Shown piece after piece: positions 1 through 7,430 of a stretch of DNA of 43,976 nt (position 1 is the first letter of the stretch; each line of letters begins with the position of its first letter). The notes below the pieces were generated by a model that did no database searches, was not told the origin of the DNA, and saw only the letters and a list, made by a program, of their open reading frames with translations. The stretch spans positions 1 through 43,976 of the forward strand of contig JAWODU010000023.1 of the NCBI GenBank assembly GCA_046483125.1, in the 5' to 3' direction. The DNA is from JAWODU01 sp046483125 (GTDB taxonomy: Bacteria > Verrucomicrobiota > Kiritimatiellia > UBA8416 > JAWODU01). A program made the position numbers and the translations under genes.

Positions 1-146
1 TTCTCGTTGCGCCAGTCCCATCTTTCACACAGTTCACGTGAGAGCCGACTGCGGTTCCAGGAGGGATTATTCGTTAGCAGGTCGCGGATCAGCGCCTCAT
101 CACCCGACGTAATGACGCGCCCCTGAATGACTTTTTCCACCTTCAT
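1..146 (-). CDS. DruA/DUF4338-family protein, N-terminal 48 residues only (cut by window edge)
   Basis: An ATG at 146 opens a frame that stays open to the window edge and gives 48 residues. They include VIQGRVITSGDEALIRDLL, then SWNRSRLSRELCERWDW. The pattern of a Gly-Arg opening, an acidic helix, then NPxWxRxRLSRELCxxWxW is the typical N-terminus of the DUF4338 family, which includes Druantia protein DruA and many stand-alone transposon-like copies. No strong ribosome-binding site is visible. The rest of the gene lies outside the window, so completeness and partner genes cannot be judged. A lone DUF4338 gene next to a truncated regulator fits a mobile copy better than a Druantia defence operon; this is inference. 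Confidence 0.6.
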   Translation of the reverse strand, partial: MKVEKVIQGRVITSGDEALIRDLLTNNPSWNRSRLSRELCERWDWRNE

Positions 147-277
147 TGAAGACAAGAATACGACAGACGGAAATCTGAGTCCAGAAAAAAAATCAAAAAA
201 ACTTTCGCGGCGCGGAGGCGCGACCGCAAATGTCGCGATCAGAGCCGATCAGTAGTGAGCGGAGTCACCCATAATGA

Positions 278-1063
278 GAACTGCTGGTCTTCTTCGGACC
301 GGCGGACAGCGGACAGCGGGAAAGGTCTTATACTGCACGTCTAAGGGATAAGGGTCATGAGGTGCACATTGTGCGCAATGACGGCAGTAAGGAAGCACTG
401 ACCGAAAGACTGCGCGCACTGCCGAAGCCTTGCGGCGTGTCGGCGTTTAACGACATCAATGCCGTTGGGCTCGTTGAGGCGGCCCGTGAAGCGGAACTGG
501 CTGTGCCCGGCGACCTTGCCGTTTTGGGTGTTGACGATGACATGTTCGCGACGATGTTCTCGCCGGTCGGAATATCCAGCGTCGCGGTGGACTTTGTGAG
601 AATCGGGTACGAAGCAGCCGCATTACTCGACGGCATTCTGCGGGGAGGCACTCCGCAGGCCGAGCCGGCGCGTATTGCCCCGACCCGAATCATCGAACGG
701 GAATCCAGCGATTATCCGGGCAGGCAGGACGGGTTGGCCGTGCGGGCGGCGCGCCTGATTCGGCGGCGGGCGTGTGAACCTGTCAAGGTTCCGGACCTTG
801 TAGCGGACCTGCCCGGCGCTTATCGGACAATGAATCGCTGCTTCCGTAAGGCATTCGGTCATTCCATGAAAGACGAAATCGACCGGATACGGATCGCCGA
901 GGCTGCTCGACTGCTGAGTACCACGCATCTGCCCCTGAGGCTGATCGCGGAGCGGACAGGGTATGCCGATACCAACTATTTCAATGTTGCGTTCCGGAAA
1001 CGGATGGGCGTGCCGCCTGGAGCCTACCGGAGAAGAAAGAAGACGCCCTCCGGCCGCGGTTAA
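278..1063 (+). pseudogene. N-terminally truncated XylR-type (LacI-like sensor plus AraC HTH) regulator
   Basis: From the GTG at 362 the frame gives 233 residues: the second half of a LacI/periplasmic-binding sensor (AFNDINAVGLVEAAREAE, then LAVLGVDDD) and a complete C-terminal AraC double helix-turn-helix (LRLIAERTGYADTNYFNVAF, then MGVPPGAYRR). Such regulators are about 380-400 residues and normally control sugar utilisation. The frame is open back to 278 and still encodes family-like residues (SYTARLRDKGHEVHIV) before the GTG, so that codon is probably an internal valine of a once longer protein. The N-terminal half of the sensor is missing. The break lies between a DUF4338 gene and this remnant, so an insertion or deletion there is likely. 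The downstream pectate-lyase-fold gene is convergent. Confidence 0.7.
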
Positions 1064-1103
1064 CGCGGCACATTGGGTCTCTGTTATCGTTCTGCCCGGA
1101 CTG

Positions 1104-3839
1104 TCAGTCCTGCCCTTCAAAACCGGTGAAGGTGTTGTCGATCGACATTATCTGTTCCGGTGTGGGGGTCAGAATCGGTTTGACCTCCTCGGCGCTTACG
1201 GTCCCGCGGTCGAAACTGTTTTTGTACAGAAGCAGTTTCGCGTTTTTCACGGCCTTTTTCCACTGGTTGGCCAGCCATACTCCGACGGGAGTGTCTTCAG
1301 CCCGATTGTGTTCGATCACTTCCAGTGCGAGCAGATCCTCTCTTCCTCCGCCGGGCCGGAAGGAAGATATCCTGGTATCCTTCAAGATGTTTCTTCTGGC
1401 CACGGCTCCCGTTCCGCCCCCAAAGGATATGCCGTTACGGACACGTTCAATCTTGTTGTTTTCGTAAAGATTGAACATGTAGGGCGCGCGCGCCGAGATA
1501 CCGGCCTTGAGTTCGTGCAAAGTGTTGTCGGCGACAATGAGTTCAAGCGAAGCCCCGAACGCCAGAACACCGCAGGACGCGATATGGTGCTCTGCGGAGT
1601 AGGCGCGCGGCTTGCCGTCCAGGTAGTTGCCGTAGACAACGCATCTTCTTATGGGGCGGCCGACGTGAATCAGGCTGTTCGTGTCGGGCATCACGTCCCA
1701 TTCGCCTGCAACAGTAAGCGTATGAGTCTTGTCGTCATACTCCGCTACGCGCAGGTACTGACCCATCCCTTTGCCCGAGGCGATGATCGCGTCCGAATAC
1801 CATTTGAGCTTGTCCTTCTTGAGCGGCTTCGCGAACTGAAGCGTATTTCCTTCCACCCTGATCGGTTTCTGTTTTGAAGTGATGGGCATGAACTCCCACA
1901 TAATCTGTTCGCCCGAGTTCTGGTTATAGTGAGTGGGCTGAACGGTAAGGTCCTTCGTGCGGTTGTGCCCGATGTAAACGTTCTGCTGGCGGTTGCCGTA
2001 GGCGGACACCGTGTAGAACCTGCCCATCGACGTGTCATAGGTGTTGGGCATATAGTCCTGACCGGTACAGCCGGTTATGCTGTTGCACCAGCCGCCGTAG
2101 AGGTACATCATCACGCCCCCGTCACCGCGTGTGTAGAAATTGCAGTTCCTGATCCGCGTATGGCTCGGGCACGACAGGATGCATTCCGAGGCCACGAAAT
2201 CGCAGTTTTCAATCAGCGAATCGCTCAGCCCGTTCAGCGAAACTCTTTGCCGCTCGGCGTCCAGAACGCAGTTGATAATGCGCAGTCCTCTTTCATACCC
2301 TTTCTTCTGAATTAACGCCCTGCGTCCGGCACGGCCCTTGCCGAGCATCGCGTTGCGCCGCTCGACTTCCGGAAAGCTCTCTTTGGGGGGAGGGGATGGC
2401 GCTTCCTCTTTCACGGGGGGCCGGGGTTCTTTGCCGGGATTCCGCGGCTTCCTGCCTTTTGGCTCCCTCGGTTTTCTCGCTTTGGGATTTTTTTTGACTG
2501 CTTCCTTGTACGCGGCGAGCTGTTCTTCATATTTCTTCTGCTTTTCCTGCCAGGAATCCCACTGCTTTTTGCGACGTTCCCATTTCTTATGCCTGTTCTT
2601 GTAATGCTTCGTCTGGTTCTTGTATTTCTTTTCCAGTCCTTTCTTCTTGTCCCGATGTTCCTTGACCTTCTGCATGTAGGCGTAATGTTCGGGAATATGA
2701 GGGGGACGTTCGTAATCGCGGTAGAATTTCCGCTCCTCGCCGAGGCGATTGAAATCGATCGTGAAATCGCGCAGTGTTACATTATCTCCCGCTATGTTCA
2801 TAAGGTTGCCGGGTTTGGTTTTCGGGTCGCCTTTTATGAATGTCTTCTTCATGCCGTCGCCCATTACCCGTATCCCTGACTTCTCCGAACCCTTCACCGG
2901 ACTGATGGATTTGGAAATAAAGTAAGTCCCGGCCGGAAAGTAGAGCGTAGAACGCTTCGCCGAGTTTGCTTTCTCAAGGGCCTTGAGTACGGCGTCGGCA
3001 TCATCTTCGGCATCGCTTCCGTCGGCGCCGAATTTGGTGACGTCGAAAATGGGTCCGTCCCACTTCGGCGGGTCTGTTACGTTTATGCGCGGACGGACGA
3101 TCTCCCCGCCGAGACGCGCATGCAGAGGGCTCCAGCCGTACTCACCCCCGTGCCCGTTATGAGCCCAGACCTCGTATTCGCCGTTAGGTATATCGGAAGG
3201 CATTTTGTAATCGGCTTTGTAAGGGTTGGCGGCCGTGGCCTCGAGAAAGAATTTGTTGTCTTTAGATCCTTTGGCGCGCAGGAGTACCCACGCCTTTTTA
3301 CTGGAACGGTGCATGAGATTGCGGCCGTAAACTGAAAATTCCTGTCCCGCGGATATACTGCGAGGCAGTACGTACCACGTCTCCGTCTTGTTGACCGCCA
3401 CCGGCTGACCCACGCCGTCGGCGTTGCGGGGTATAACCAGCAGCATAGCCGCGTCGGGCATTGTGCCGGGTATCCTTATGACGGCCTGGAACGGTTCGAG
3501 CGCCGCTATTTCAGCCGCGGCGGCTTCCGTTCTTTCTCCGGTCTTTGTATAAACTATAAAGCTTGTCTTTGTGCCCTCGGGATCCGAGGACGGCTTGAAG
3601 TTGTAGCCCGCAATTACGAGATGTTCATCGGGACCTCCGCTCCGCGTCCATTGCGATATTCCCGGTGCCCCCTTCCCGGGCCGGGCAGTGCTGACCGGCG
3701 CGGTGAAAGCATCGAATTCCTCAGGGTCGGGAGGCGGGTTATCGAGCTTGAAATAGTGACGGAGCCCCGGTAGTTCCACGGCGGTGGAAGGTGTACATAC
3801 GTAAAGGAAAAAAAACAATGCAGACAGGGGTTTAAGCAT
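1104..3839 (-). CDS. Secreted pectate-lyase-superfamily (right-handed beta-helix) protein with a Lys/Pro-rich insert
   Basis: The 911-residue protein starts at ATG 3839, which has a strong GGGAGGA ribosome-binding site. The frame extends 19 codons further upstream without one. It opens with a signal peptide (Lys, a hydrophobic run LSALFFFLYV, then a likely cleavage region before VELPGL). Residues 30-250 look like Ig-type beta domains. At about 265 the motif FDVTKFGADGSDAEDDADAV marks the start of a pectate_lyase_3 / GH28-like beta-helix, followed by TLYFPAGTYFIS and rungs such as GLSDSLIENCDF and LYENNKIERVRNGISFGGG. Roughly residues 380-490 break the helix with a Lys/Glu/Arg-rich, coiled-coil-like and then proline-rich segment. 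The likely role is extracellular polysaccharide cleavage or binding. The substrate cannot be read from the sequence. Confidence 0.85.
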   Translation of the reverse strand: MLKPLSALFFFLYVCTPSTAVELPGLRHYFKLDNPPPDPEEFDAFTAPVSTARPGKGAPGISQWTRSGGPDEHLVIAGYNFKPSSDPEGTKTSFIVYTKTGERTEAAAAEIAALEPFQAVIRIPGTMPDAAMLLVIPRNADGVGQPVAVNKTETWYVLPRSISAGQEFSVYGRNLMHRSSKKAWVLLRAKGSKDNKFFLEATAANPYKADYKMPSDIPNGEYEVWAHNGHGGEYGWSPLHARLGGEIVRPRINVTDPPKWDGPIFDVTKFGADGSDAEDDADAVLKALEKANSAKRSTLYFPAGTYFISKSISPVKGSEKSGIRVMGDGMKKTFIKGDPKTKPGNLMNIAGDNVTLRDFTIDFNRLGEERKFYRDYERPPHIPEHYAYMQKVKEHRDKKKGLEKKYKNQTKHYKNRHKKWERRKKQWDSWQEKQKKYEEQLAAYKEAVKKNPKARKPREPKGRKPRNPGKEPRPPVKEEAPSPPPKESFPEVERRNAMLGKGRAGRRALIQKKGYERGLRIINCVLDAERQRVSLNGLSDSLIENCDFVASECILSCPSHTRIRNCNFYTRGDGGVMMYLYGGWCNSITGCTGQDYMPNTYDTSMGRFYTVSAYGNRQQNVYIGHNRTKDLTVQPTHYNQNSGEQIMWEFMPITSKQKPIRVEGNTLQFAKPLKKDKLKWYSDAIIASGKGMGQYLRVAEYDDKTHTLTVAGEWDVMPDTNSLIHVGRPIRRCVVYGNYLDGKPRAYSAEHHIASCGVLAFGASLELIVADNTLHELKAGISARAPYMFNLYENNKIERVRNGISFGGGTGAVARRNILKDTRISSFRPGGGREDLLALEVIEHNRAEDTPVGVWLANQWKKAVKNAKLLLYKNSFDRGTVSAEEVKPILTPTPEQIMSIDNTFTGFEGQD

Positions 3840-4049
3840 AAGTCCTCCCGTTTTGTGTTTGCCTCCGACGAAACATAAACATAGGCTGATCAACACGCTG
3901 TTTCAAGGCAGGAGTGAGATACCGGATGCATTTGAGTTCCTGCTGTTTCAGGGCGCCTATGTATACGTGTGTTCCGAGGCATGTTTATGCGGTGGCTGAA
4001 AGGTACGCACGCGAGGTAATTCCGGTTCATTTTCAATACAAAGGACGGC

Positions 4050-4709
4050 ATGGCAAAAACAGAGGCATTTGATGCACACGCCCAACGCTATGAAGCGTGG
4101 TTCGCCGAACACTCCGCGGCTTACCAGTCCGAACTCAGAGCAGTACGTGATCTGTGGCCCCAGGGCGCCGAGGGCATCGAGATCGGTGCCGGAGCGGGAC
4201 ATTTCGCCCGGCCTTTGGGAATCAGAACCGGCGTGGAGCCCTCTGCCGTCATGCGCCGGGGCGCAGTGAAGCGGGGCATTCATGTTGTCGAAGGAACGGC
4301 GGAGCAACTGCCTTTTCCGGACAAACGGTTTGAAGCGGCGCTGATGGTTACTACGATCTGCTTTGTGGACGATCCGAAGAGTGCCGTCCGCGAAATGTAC
4401 CGGGTTCTGCGCCCGGGCGGGTGTGGTGTTGTCGGCTTTGTGGATCGGGCAAGCTTCCTTGGACGTGAATACGAACGGAAAAGCGGTTCGAGCATTTTCT
4501 ACAAAGACGCGCAGTTCTACACTTCCGGGGAAGTATGCGCACTTCTGTCGGAGGCCGGATTCACAGACCTGGAGCGCCGCCAGACTGTCTTTTGCCACCC
4601 CGAGAATATGCAGGAGACGCATCGAGTCGAAGCCGGATACGGCCGCGGCGCGTTTGTTGTTGTTCGCGGATGGAAACCGCGGGGTAACGGTTCGGACAGG
4701 GCGTTATGA
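4050..4709 (+). CDS. Class I SAM-dependent methyltransferase (Methyltransf_11 type)
   Basis: A 219-residue protein with the Rossmann methyltransferase pattern: motif I GIEIGAGAGHFARPLG at about residues 37-52, an acidic VEPS at the end of beta-2, AEQLPFPDKRFEAALMV around motif II and YRVLRPGGCGVVGFVDR around motif III. These bind S-adenosylmethionine. The substrate is not evident, and the family covers ubiquinone, amino-acid and small-molecule methylation. The ATG at 4050 follows AAAGGA. The stop overlaps the start of the J-domain gene (ATGA), so the two are translationally coupled. The pectate-lyase-fold gene upstream is divergent across about 210 bp. Confidence 0.85.
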   Translation: MAKTEAFDAHAQRYEAWFAEHSAAYQSELRAVRDLWPQGAEGIEIGAGAGHFARPLGIRTGVEPSAVMRRGAVKRGIHVVEGTAEQLPFPDKRFEAALMVTTICFVDDPKSAVREMYRVLRPGGCGVVGFVDRASFLGREYERKSGSSIFYKDAQFYTSGEVCALLSEAGFTDLERRQTVFCHPENMQETHRVEAGYGRGAFVVVRGWKPRGNGSDRAL

Positions 4710-5074
4710 ATGACCTGAGCATGACATTTGATTTTCCCGACGACATCCGCGGCGTGACACTTATGGAACGGGCGAAGCTTGTACTCATGACGCTTGGGAG
4801 AACGCCGGAAGAAATAAAGAAAGGATACCGGCGTCTTGCCCGCAAGCATCACCCCGACATGGAATCGGGGGATAAAAGGAAATTCCAGGTTATCGTTGAG
4901 GCATATACCGTGCTGACCGGCGGTCCCCTGCCCGGAAGACCGTTGCTCGCTGATGACGAGCTTGTCCGGAAAATCAGCGGACGCAGTGTGGAACCGCTGA
5001 TCGACGCCCAGAAGGCGTGGGAGGATTACGAACGCTGGCGGCGCGAACACTTCTATGGCTTCGGCGTTATTTAG
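4706..5074 (+). CDS. Small J-domain (DnaJ-like) protein
   Basis: A 122-residue protein with a single J domain: LGRTPEEIKKGYRRLARKHHPDME at about residues 30-53 (helix II, then the HPD tripeptide that stimulates DnaK ATPase) and FQVIVEAYTVLTGG as helix III. There is no Gly/Phe region, zinc finger or substrate-binding domain, so it is a type III J-protein that presumably delivers DnaK to a specific client. The start overlaps the methyltransferase stop by ATGA, so it probably shares the same mRNA. The C-terminal 50 residues match nothing I recognise. It stops directly against an HTH remnant that begins at the next base, so the end of the gene may lie at an old recombination junction. Confidence 0.8.
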   Translation: MNDLSMTFDFPDDIRGVTLMERAKLVLMTLGRTPEEIKKGYRRLARKHHPDMESGDKRKFQVIVEAYTVLTGGPLPGRPLLADDELVRKISGRSVEPLIDAQKAWEDYERWRREHFYGFGVI

Positions 5075-5389
5075 GCGGTCCACGAAAAGATACAGGAATC
5101 CGTCACCAGCTATGCCAAGGCCGCCCAGGTCCCGGGGATCTCCCGTGTCCGGGTGTACCAGCTGACCTCCCTGGTTACAAAACTGCCGTCCGAGATCACG
5201 GATTTCCTGCTAATGAACTCGGATAAACCCGCTATTCTTAGGCATTTCACTGAGCGTCGTCTCAGGCCCCTCATCATGCTCCCCTCAAAAAAAGAGCAGT
5301 CGGCTCATTTGAGGGAGATGCTGGCGGTCACTGAAAGGTTCAAAGATAAACCTTGCAATAACAACAACGGACGTGCACAATACTTCTAA
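5075..5389 (+). pseudogene. Remnant of a recombinase-associated/ParB-like HTH protein
   Basis: Directly after the TAG of the J-domain gene the same frame continues for 104 residues without a good start codon. It contains SYAKAAQVPGISRVRVYQL followed by SLVTKLPSEITDFLLM, which matches the helix-turn-helix of small proteins found beside site-specific recombinases (GVSRARVTQ, then LPPEI), and then FTERRLRPL and a charged tail. The first part of the usual protein is missing. The first internal start is a GTG at 5153 inside the helix-turn-helix. I read it as the 3' end of a mobile-element gene left beside the AbiE pair. It ends 14 bp before the AbiEi start. Confidence 0.55.
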
Positions 5390-5403
5390 TAAATAGAGGT
5401 TCT

Positions 5404-6021
5404 GTGAATATGAAGGCGACGCAAGAAAAACGAGACAGGCTTTACCGGATTGCAGAAAGCCAGCAGGGTTATTTTACAACCAGGCAGGCTAAAGAGTCTG
5501 GATATACTGAGAACAATTTTCAATATTACATTAAATCCGGCCAATGGATGCAGGCAGTACGGGGAATCTATCGGCTCACGCTTTTCCCTGAATCCGGGAA
5601 CTCTCAACTGGTTCTATGGAGTCTGTGGTCGCGTAACCGGAATGATATTCCGCAGGGTGTCTATTCTCATGAGACAGCCCTCAGCATTTACGAGCTGTCG
5701 GATATTATGCCAGCCCGCCTTCATATGACAGTCCCTGGAGGCTTTCGTAGAAGCGCGCCAGTCCCTCCTGTTCTGATTCTGCATAAGGCCAATCTGGCAG
5801 CTTCCGACATAGAAAAGATGTACGGATTTCGGGTGACGCGTCCGCTACGGGCAATCCTCGATCTGATTGAATCGAAATCTGTCTCTTCCGACATTCTTCT
5901 GCAAGCCCTAAAAGATGGTCTTAGAAAGGGAGTTATTACACAACGGGAAATAACGACATATGATGATCCATCAGGTAACATAGAAATGGTCAGGCAGAGG
6001 GCAAAAGAAATCACAGCATGA
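5404..6021 (+). CDS. abiEi: Type IV toxin-antitoxin antitoxin, AbiEi family (first AbiE pair)
   Basis: A 205-residue protein with the N-terminal winged-helix of AbiEi_4 antitoxins (YFTTRQAKESGYTENNFQYY, then WMQAVRGIYRL) and the C-terminal antitoxin fold (GVYSHETALSIYEL, then RVTRPLRAILDLI). AbiEi-type antitoxins repress their own operon and counter the AbiEii nucleotidyltransferase toxin without a stable complex. I chose the GTG at 5404 because AGAGG lies 5 nt upstream. An ATG at 5410 is the alternative. Codon use is visibly more AT-rich than in the neighbouring methyltransferase and GH2 genes, which fits recent transfer. The stop overlaps the toxin gene by ATGA. Confidence 0.88.
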   Translation: MNMKATQEKRDRLYRIAESQQGYFTTRQAKESGYTENNFQYYIKSGQWMQAVRGIYRLTLFPESGNSQLVLWSLWSRNRNDIPQGVYSHETALSIYELSDIMPARLHMTVPGGFRRSAPVPPVLILHKANLAASDIEKMYGFRVTRPLRAILDLIESKSVSSDILLQALKDGLRKGVITQREITTYDDPSGNIEMVRQRAKEITA

Positions 6022-6887
6022 GCACAGCAAAGCAATACAAGAGCGCAACATCATTCCGCGCTGCACTGGAATCAAGATTAAACAAAAGCGCTGTCGAGTC
6101 CGGCACAGATGTTCAACGTCTGCGACGGGAAGTGGCCTTCGATCGCCTGCTTGCCAGGCTCTTTCATGATAACAGCAAGAGCACATGGACCCTCAAAGGT
6201 GGATACGCCATGGAACTGAGAATGGATATAGCAAGGGCTACTCGCGATATTGATCTTTCGCTGACAAAGCCTGCTTCAGGCGGCCACACATCTCTGAAAG
6301 CAGAAATGTATCGGGACTTATTGCAAGGGGCCGCAGGAAAAGGTTTGGGTGATTTCTTTGTTTATTTAATCGGAAGCGCGACTTTGGACCTTGACGGCCC
6401 TCCTTACGCGGGCTTCAGATATCCAGTTGAAGCCAGAATGGATGGACGTACTTTTGCCAGATTCCATCTGGACATCGGCATAGGCGATGTTGCACTTGAG
6501 CCGCTTGAGGCAGTCAAAAGTAAAGAATGGCTCTCATTTGCCGGAATATATGATGGGGCGTTCAGAGCTATTTCAAAGGAACAACAGTTTGCAGAGAAAT
6601 ATCATGCTTATACATTGCCGCGCAAAGAGCGCCCAAATTCGCGCGTCAAAGACCTCATCGATCTTGTTCTGCTGATCACCTCGGGCAACCTTAATATACT
6701 TAGAACAAACGATGCCCTTGTAAAAACGTTCGGAAGACGAAAGACGCATGAACTGCCGCCAACGGTTCCCCTGCCTCCTGAAAACTGGCAGAAACCTTTT
6801 GAAGCAATGGCTCAAGAATGTCAGGTTAACAAAGACATGCTACTGGCAGTAGAAATAGTGTCGAAATTCATGCAGTCACTCACTTAG
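6018..6887 (+). CDS. abiEii: Type IV toxin-antitoxin toxin, AbiEii/AbiGii nucleotidyltransferase family (first pair)
   Basis: A 289-residue protein with the hallmark nucleotidyltransferase pattern of AbiEii toxins: WTLKGGYAMELRM, then ARATRDIDLSL (the GG and DxD motifs, residues 58-80), a beta-rich middle and the C-terminal EKYHAYTLPRKERPNSRVKD and DLIDLVLL segment. These toxins are reported to transfer nucleotides, for example onto tRNA, and cause growth arrest or abortive infection. It is coupled to the antitoxin by an ATGA overlap. The TAG stop lies inside the left terminal inverted repeat of a small hairpin element, so the last codons may have been altered by that insertion. Confidence 0.9.
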   Translation: MSTAKQYKSATSFRAALESRLNKSAVESGTDVQRLRREVAFDRLLARLFHDNSKSTWTLKGGYAMELRMDIARATRDIDLSLTKPASGGHTSLKAEMYRDLLQGAAGKGLGDFFVYLIGSATLDLDGPPYAGFRYPVEARMDGRTFARFHLDIGIGDVALEPLEAVKSKEWLSFAGIYDGAFRAISKEQQFAEKYHAYTLPRKERPNSRVKDLIDLVLLITSGNLNILRTNDALVKTFGRRKTHELPPTVPLPPENWQKPFEAMAQECQVNKDMLLAVEIVSKFMQSLT

Positions 6888-7047
6888 GGTTCACGCAGAA
6901 ATAAATTCACAGATTTGGGTGTCGAGGCGCGTGGCCGGCAAGGCGCGAAAACAAAGGAATATTCCCGATATTTCGTGTTTTCGCAACGCCGCCGGCCGCG
7001 ATGCATCGGCGGCCAAAATGTGAAGTTATTTTTGCGTGGGCCCTTAG
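6883..7047. mobile_element. 165-bp MITE-like hairpin element with about 29-bp terminal inverted repeats
   Basis: The left end (6883-6911) and the reverse complement of the right end (7019-7047) agree at 24 of 29 positions, around CACGCA-AAATAA-TTCACA. Inside is a second inverted repeat: GGCCGGC and GCGAAAACA near 6933-6952 pair with TGTTTTCGC and GCCGGCC near 6975-6998. The element can therefore fold almost end to end. CTTAG occurs at both outer ends (6883-6887 and 7043-7047) and could be either a 5-bp target duplication or part of the palindrome. There is no coding capacity, so it would need a transposase in trans. The AbiEii stop codon lies in the left repeat. Confidence 0.6.
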
Positions 7048-7078
7048 TACATGGTTTCATAAATACGGTGACGTATGA

Positions 7079-7178
7079 TTGGCCTATTTTGGATGCAGAG
7101 GTGTTCCGGCGCAGTGCGTGCATACCCGGAAGGTCTGTGTGCGCTGCGCCGGAGCGACTCTGCGCCAAAAGAGGCCAA
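7079..7178. repeat. 100-nt near-complete hairpin between AbiE and tRNA-Asn
   Basis: Starting from TTGGCC and closing at GGCCAA the two arms pair over nearly their whole length: GGCCT-TTTTGG near 7081-7092, GCAGAG (7095-7100) with CTCTGC (7158-7163), and TCCGGCGCAG (7105-7114) with CTGCGCCGGA (7144-7153). The loop is around CCCGGAAGG. There is no ORF of note and no T-run directly after it. It could be a second MITE, a structured RNA or an attenuator. It lies 31 bp from the preceding hairpin element and shares no sequence with it. Confidence 0.6.
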
Positions 7179-7210
7179 CCCCCGTGGGGCGGGGCCTTTA
7201 TGGGGTCATA

Positions 7211-7232
7211 CTCAGCAATTTGTTCTGCTGAG
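7211..7232 (-). terminator. Weak hairpin downstream of tRNA-Asn, possible terminator
   Basis: CTCAGCA (7211-7217) and TGCTGAG (7226-7232) form a perfect 7-bp stem with an 8-nt loop, 9 nt beyond the encoded CCA end of tRNA-Asn. There is no following T-run on the minus strand, so a rho-independent terminator is not certain. It could instead help processing of the tRNA 3' end. Confidence 0.3.
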
Positions 7233-7241
7233 CGTATTAAC

Positions 7242-7316
7242 TGGCTCCGGCGGTAGGACTCGAACCTACAACCTAATGGTTAACAGCCATCCGCTCTACC
7301 ATTGAGCTACGCCGGA
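7242..7316 (-). tRNA. tRNA-Asn (anticodon GTT), CCA encoded
   Basis: The minus strand folds as a full cloverleaf of 75 nt. The acceptor TCCGGCG pairs with CGCCGGA, the D arm runs from GCTC to GAGC, the anticodon stem GATGG/CCATT carries loop CTGTTAA (GTT reads AAC/AAT), the T arm is GTAGG TTCGAGT CCTAC, then comes discriminator G and an encoded CCA. Its 3' end faces the hairpin elements and the AbiE pair. I found no duplicated tRNA end on that side. Confidence 0.95.
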
Positions 7317-7430
7317 GCAGGTCTCTGGTCCGTTGAAAATCGGCAAGAACAATAGCATGCTGGTTATTGCTGTCAATCATCGTATAGCGATGTAAATGCC
7401 GCTTATGGAATGGCGCAGGCGGGGCGGGGC

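Noticed and set aside
1..146. Druantia anti-phage system
   Set aside because: Only 48 residues of a DruA-like protein are visible, and none of the partner genes (large helicase and others) appear. Stand-alone DUF4338 genes are common in mobile elements.
7242..7316. tRNA-Asn as an attachment site for the first AbiE region
   Set aside because: I looked for a duplicated tRNA-Asn 3' end toward the AbiE pair, J-domain gene and methyltransferase and found none.
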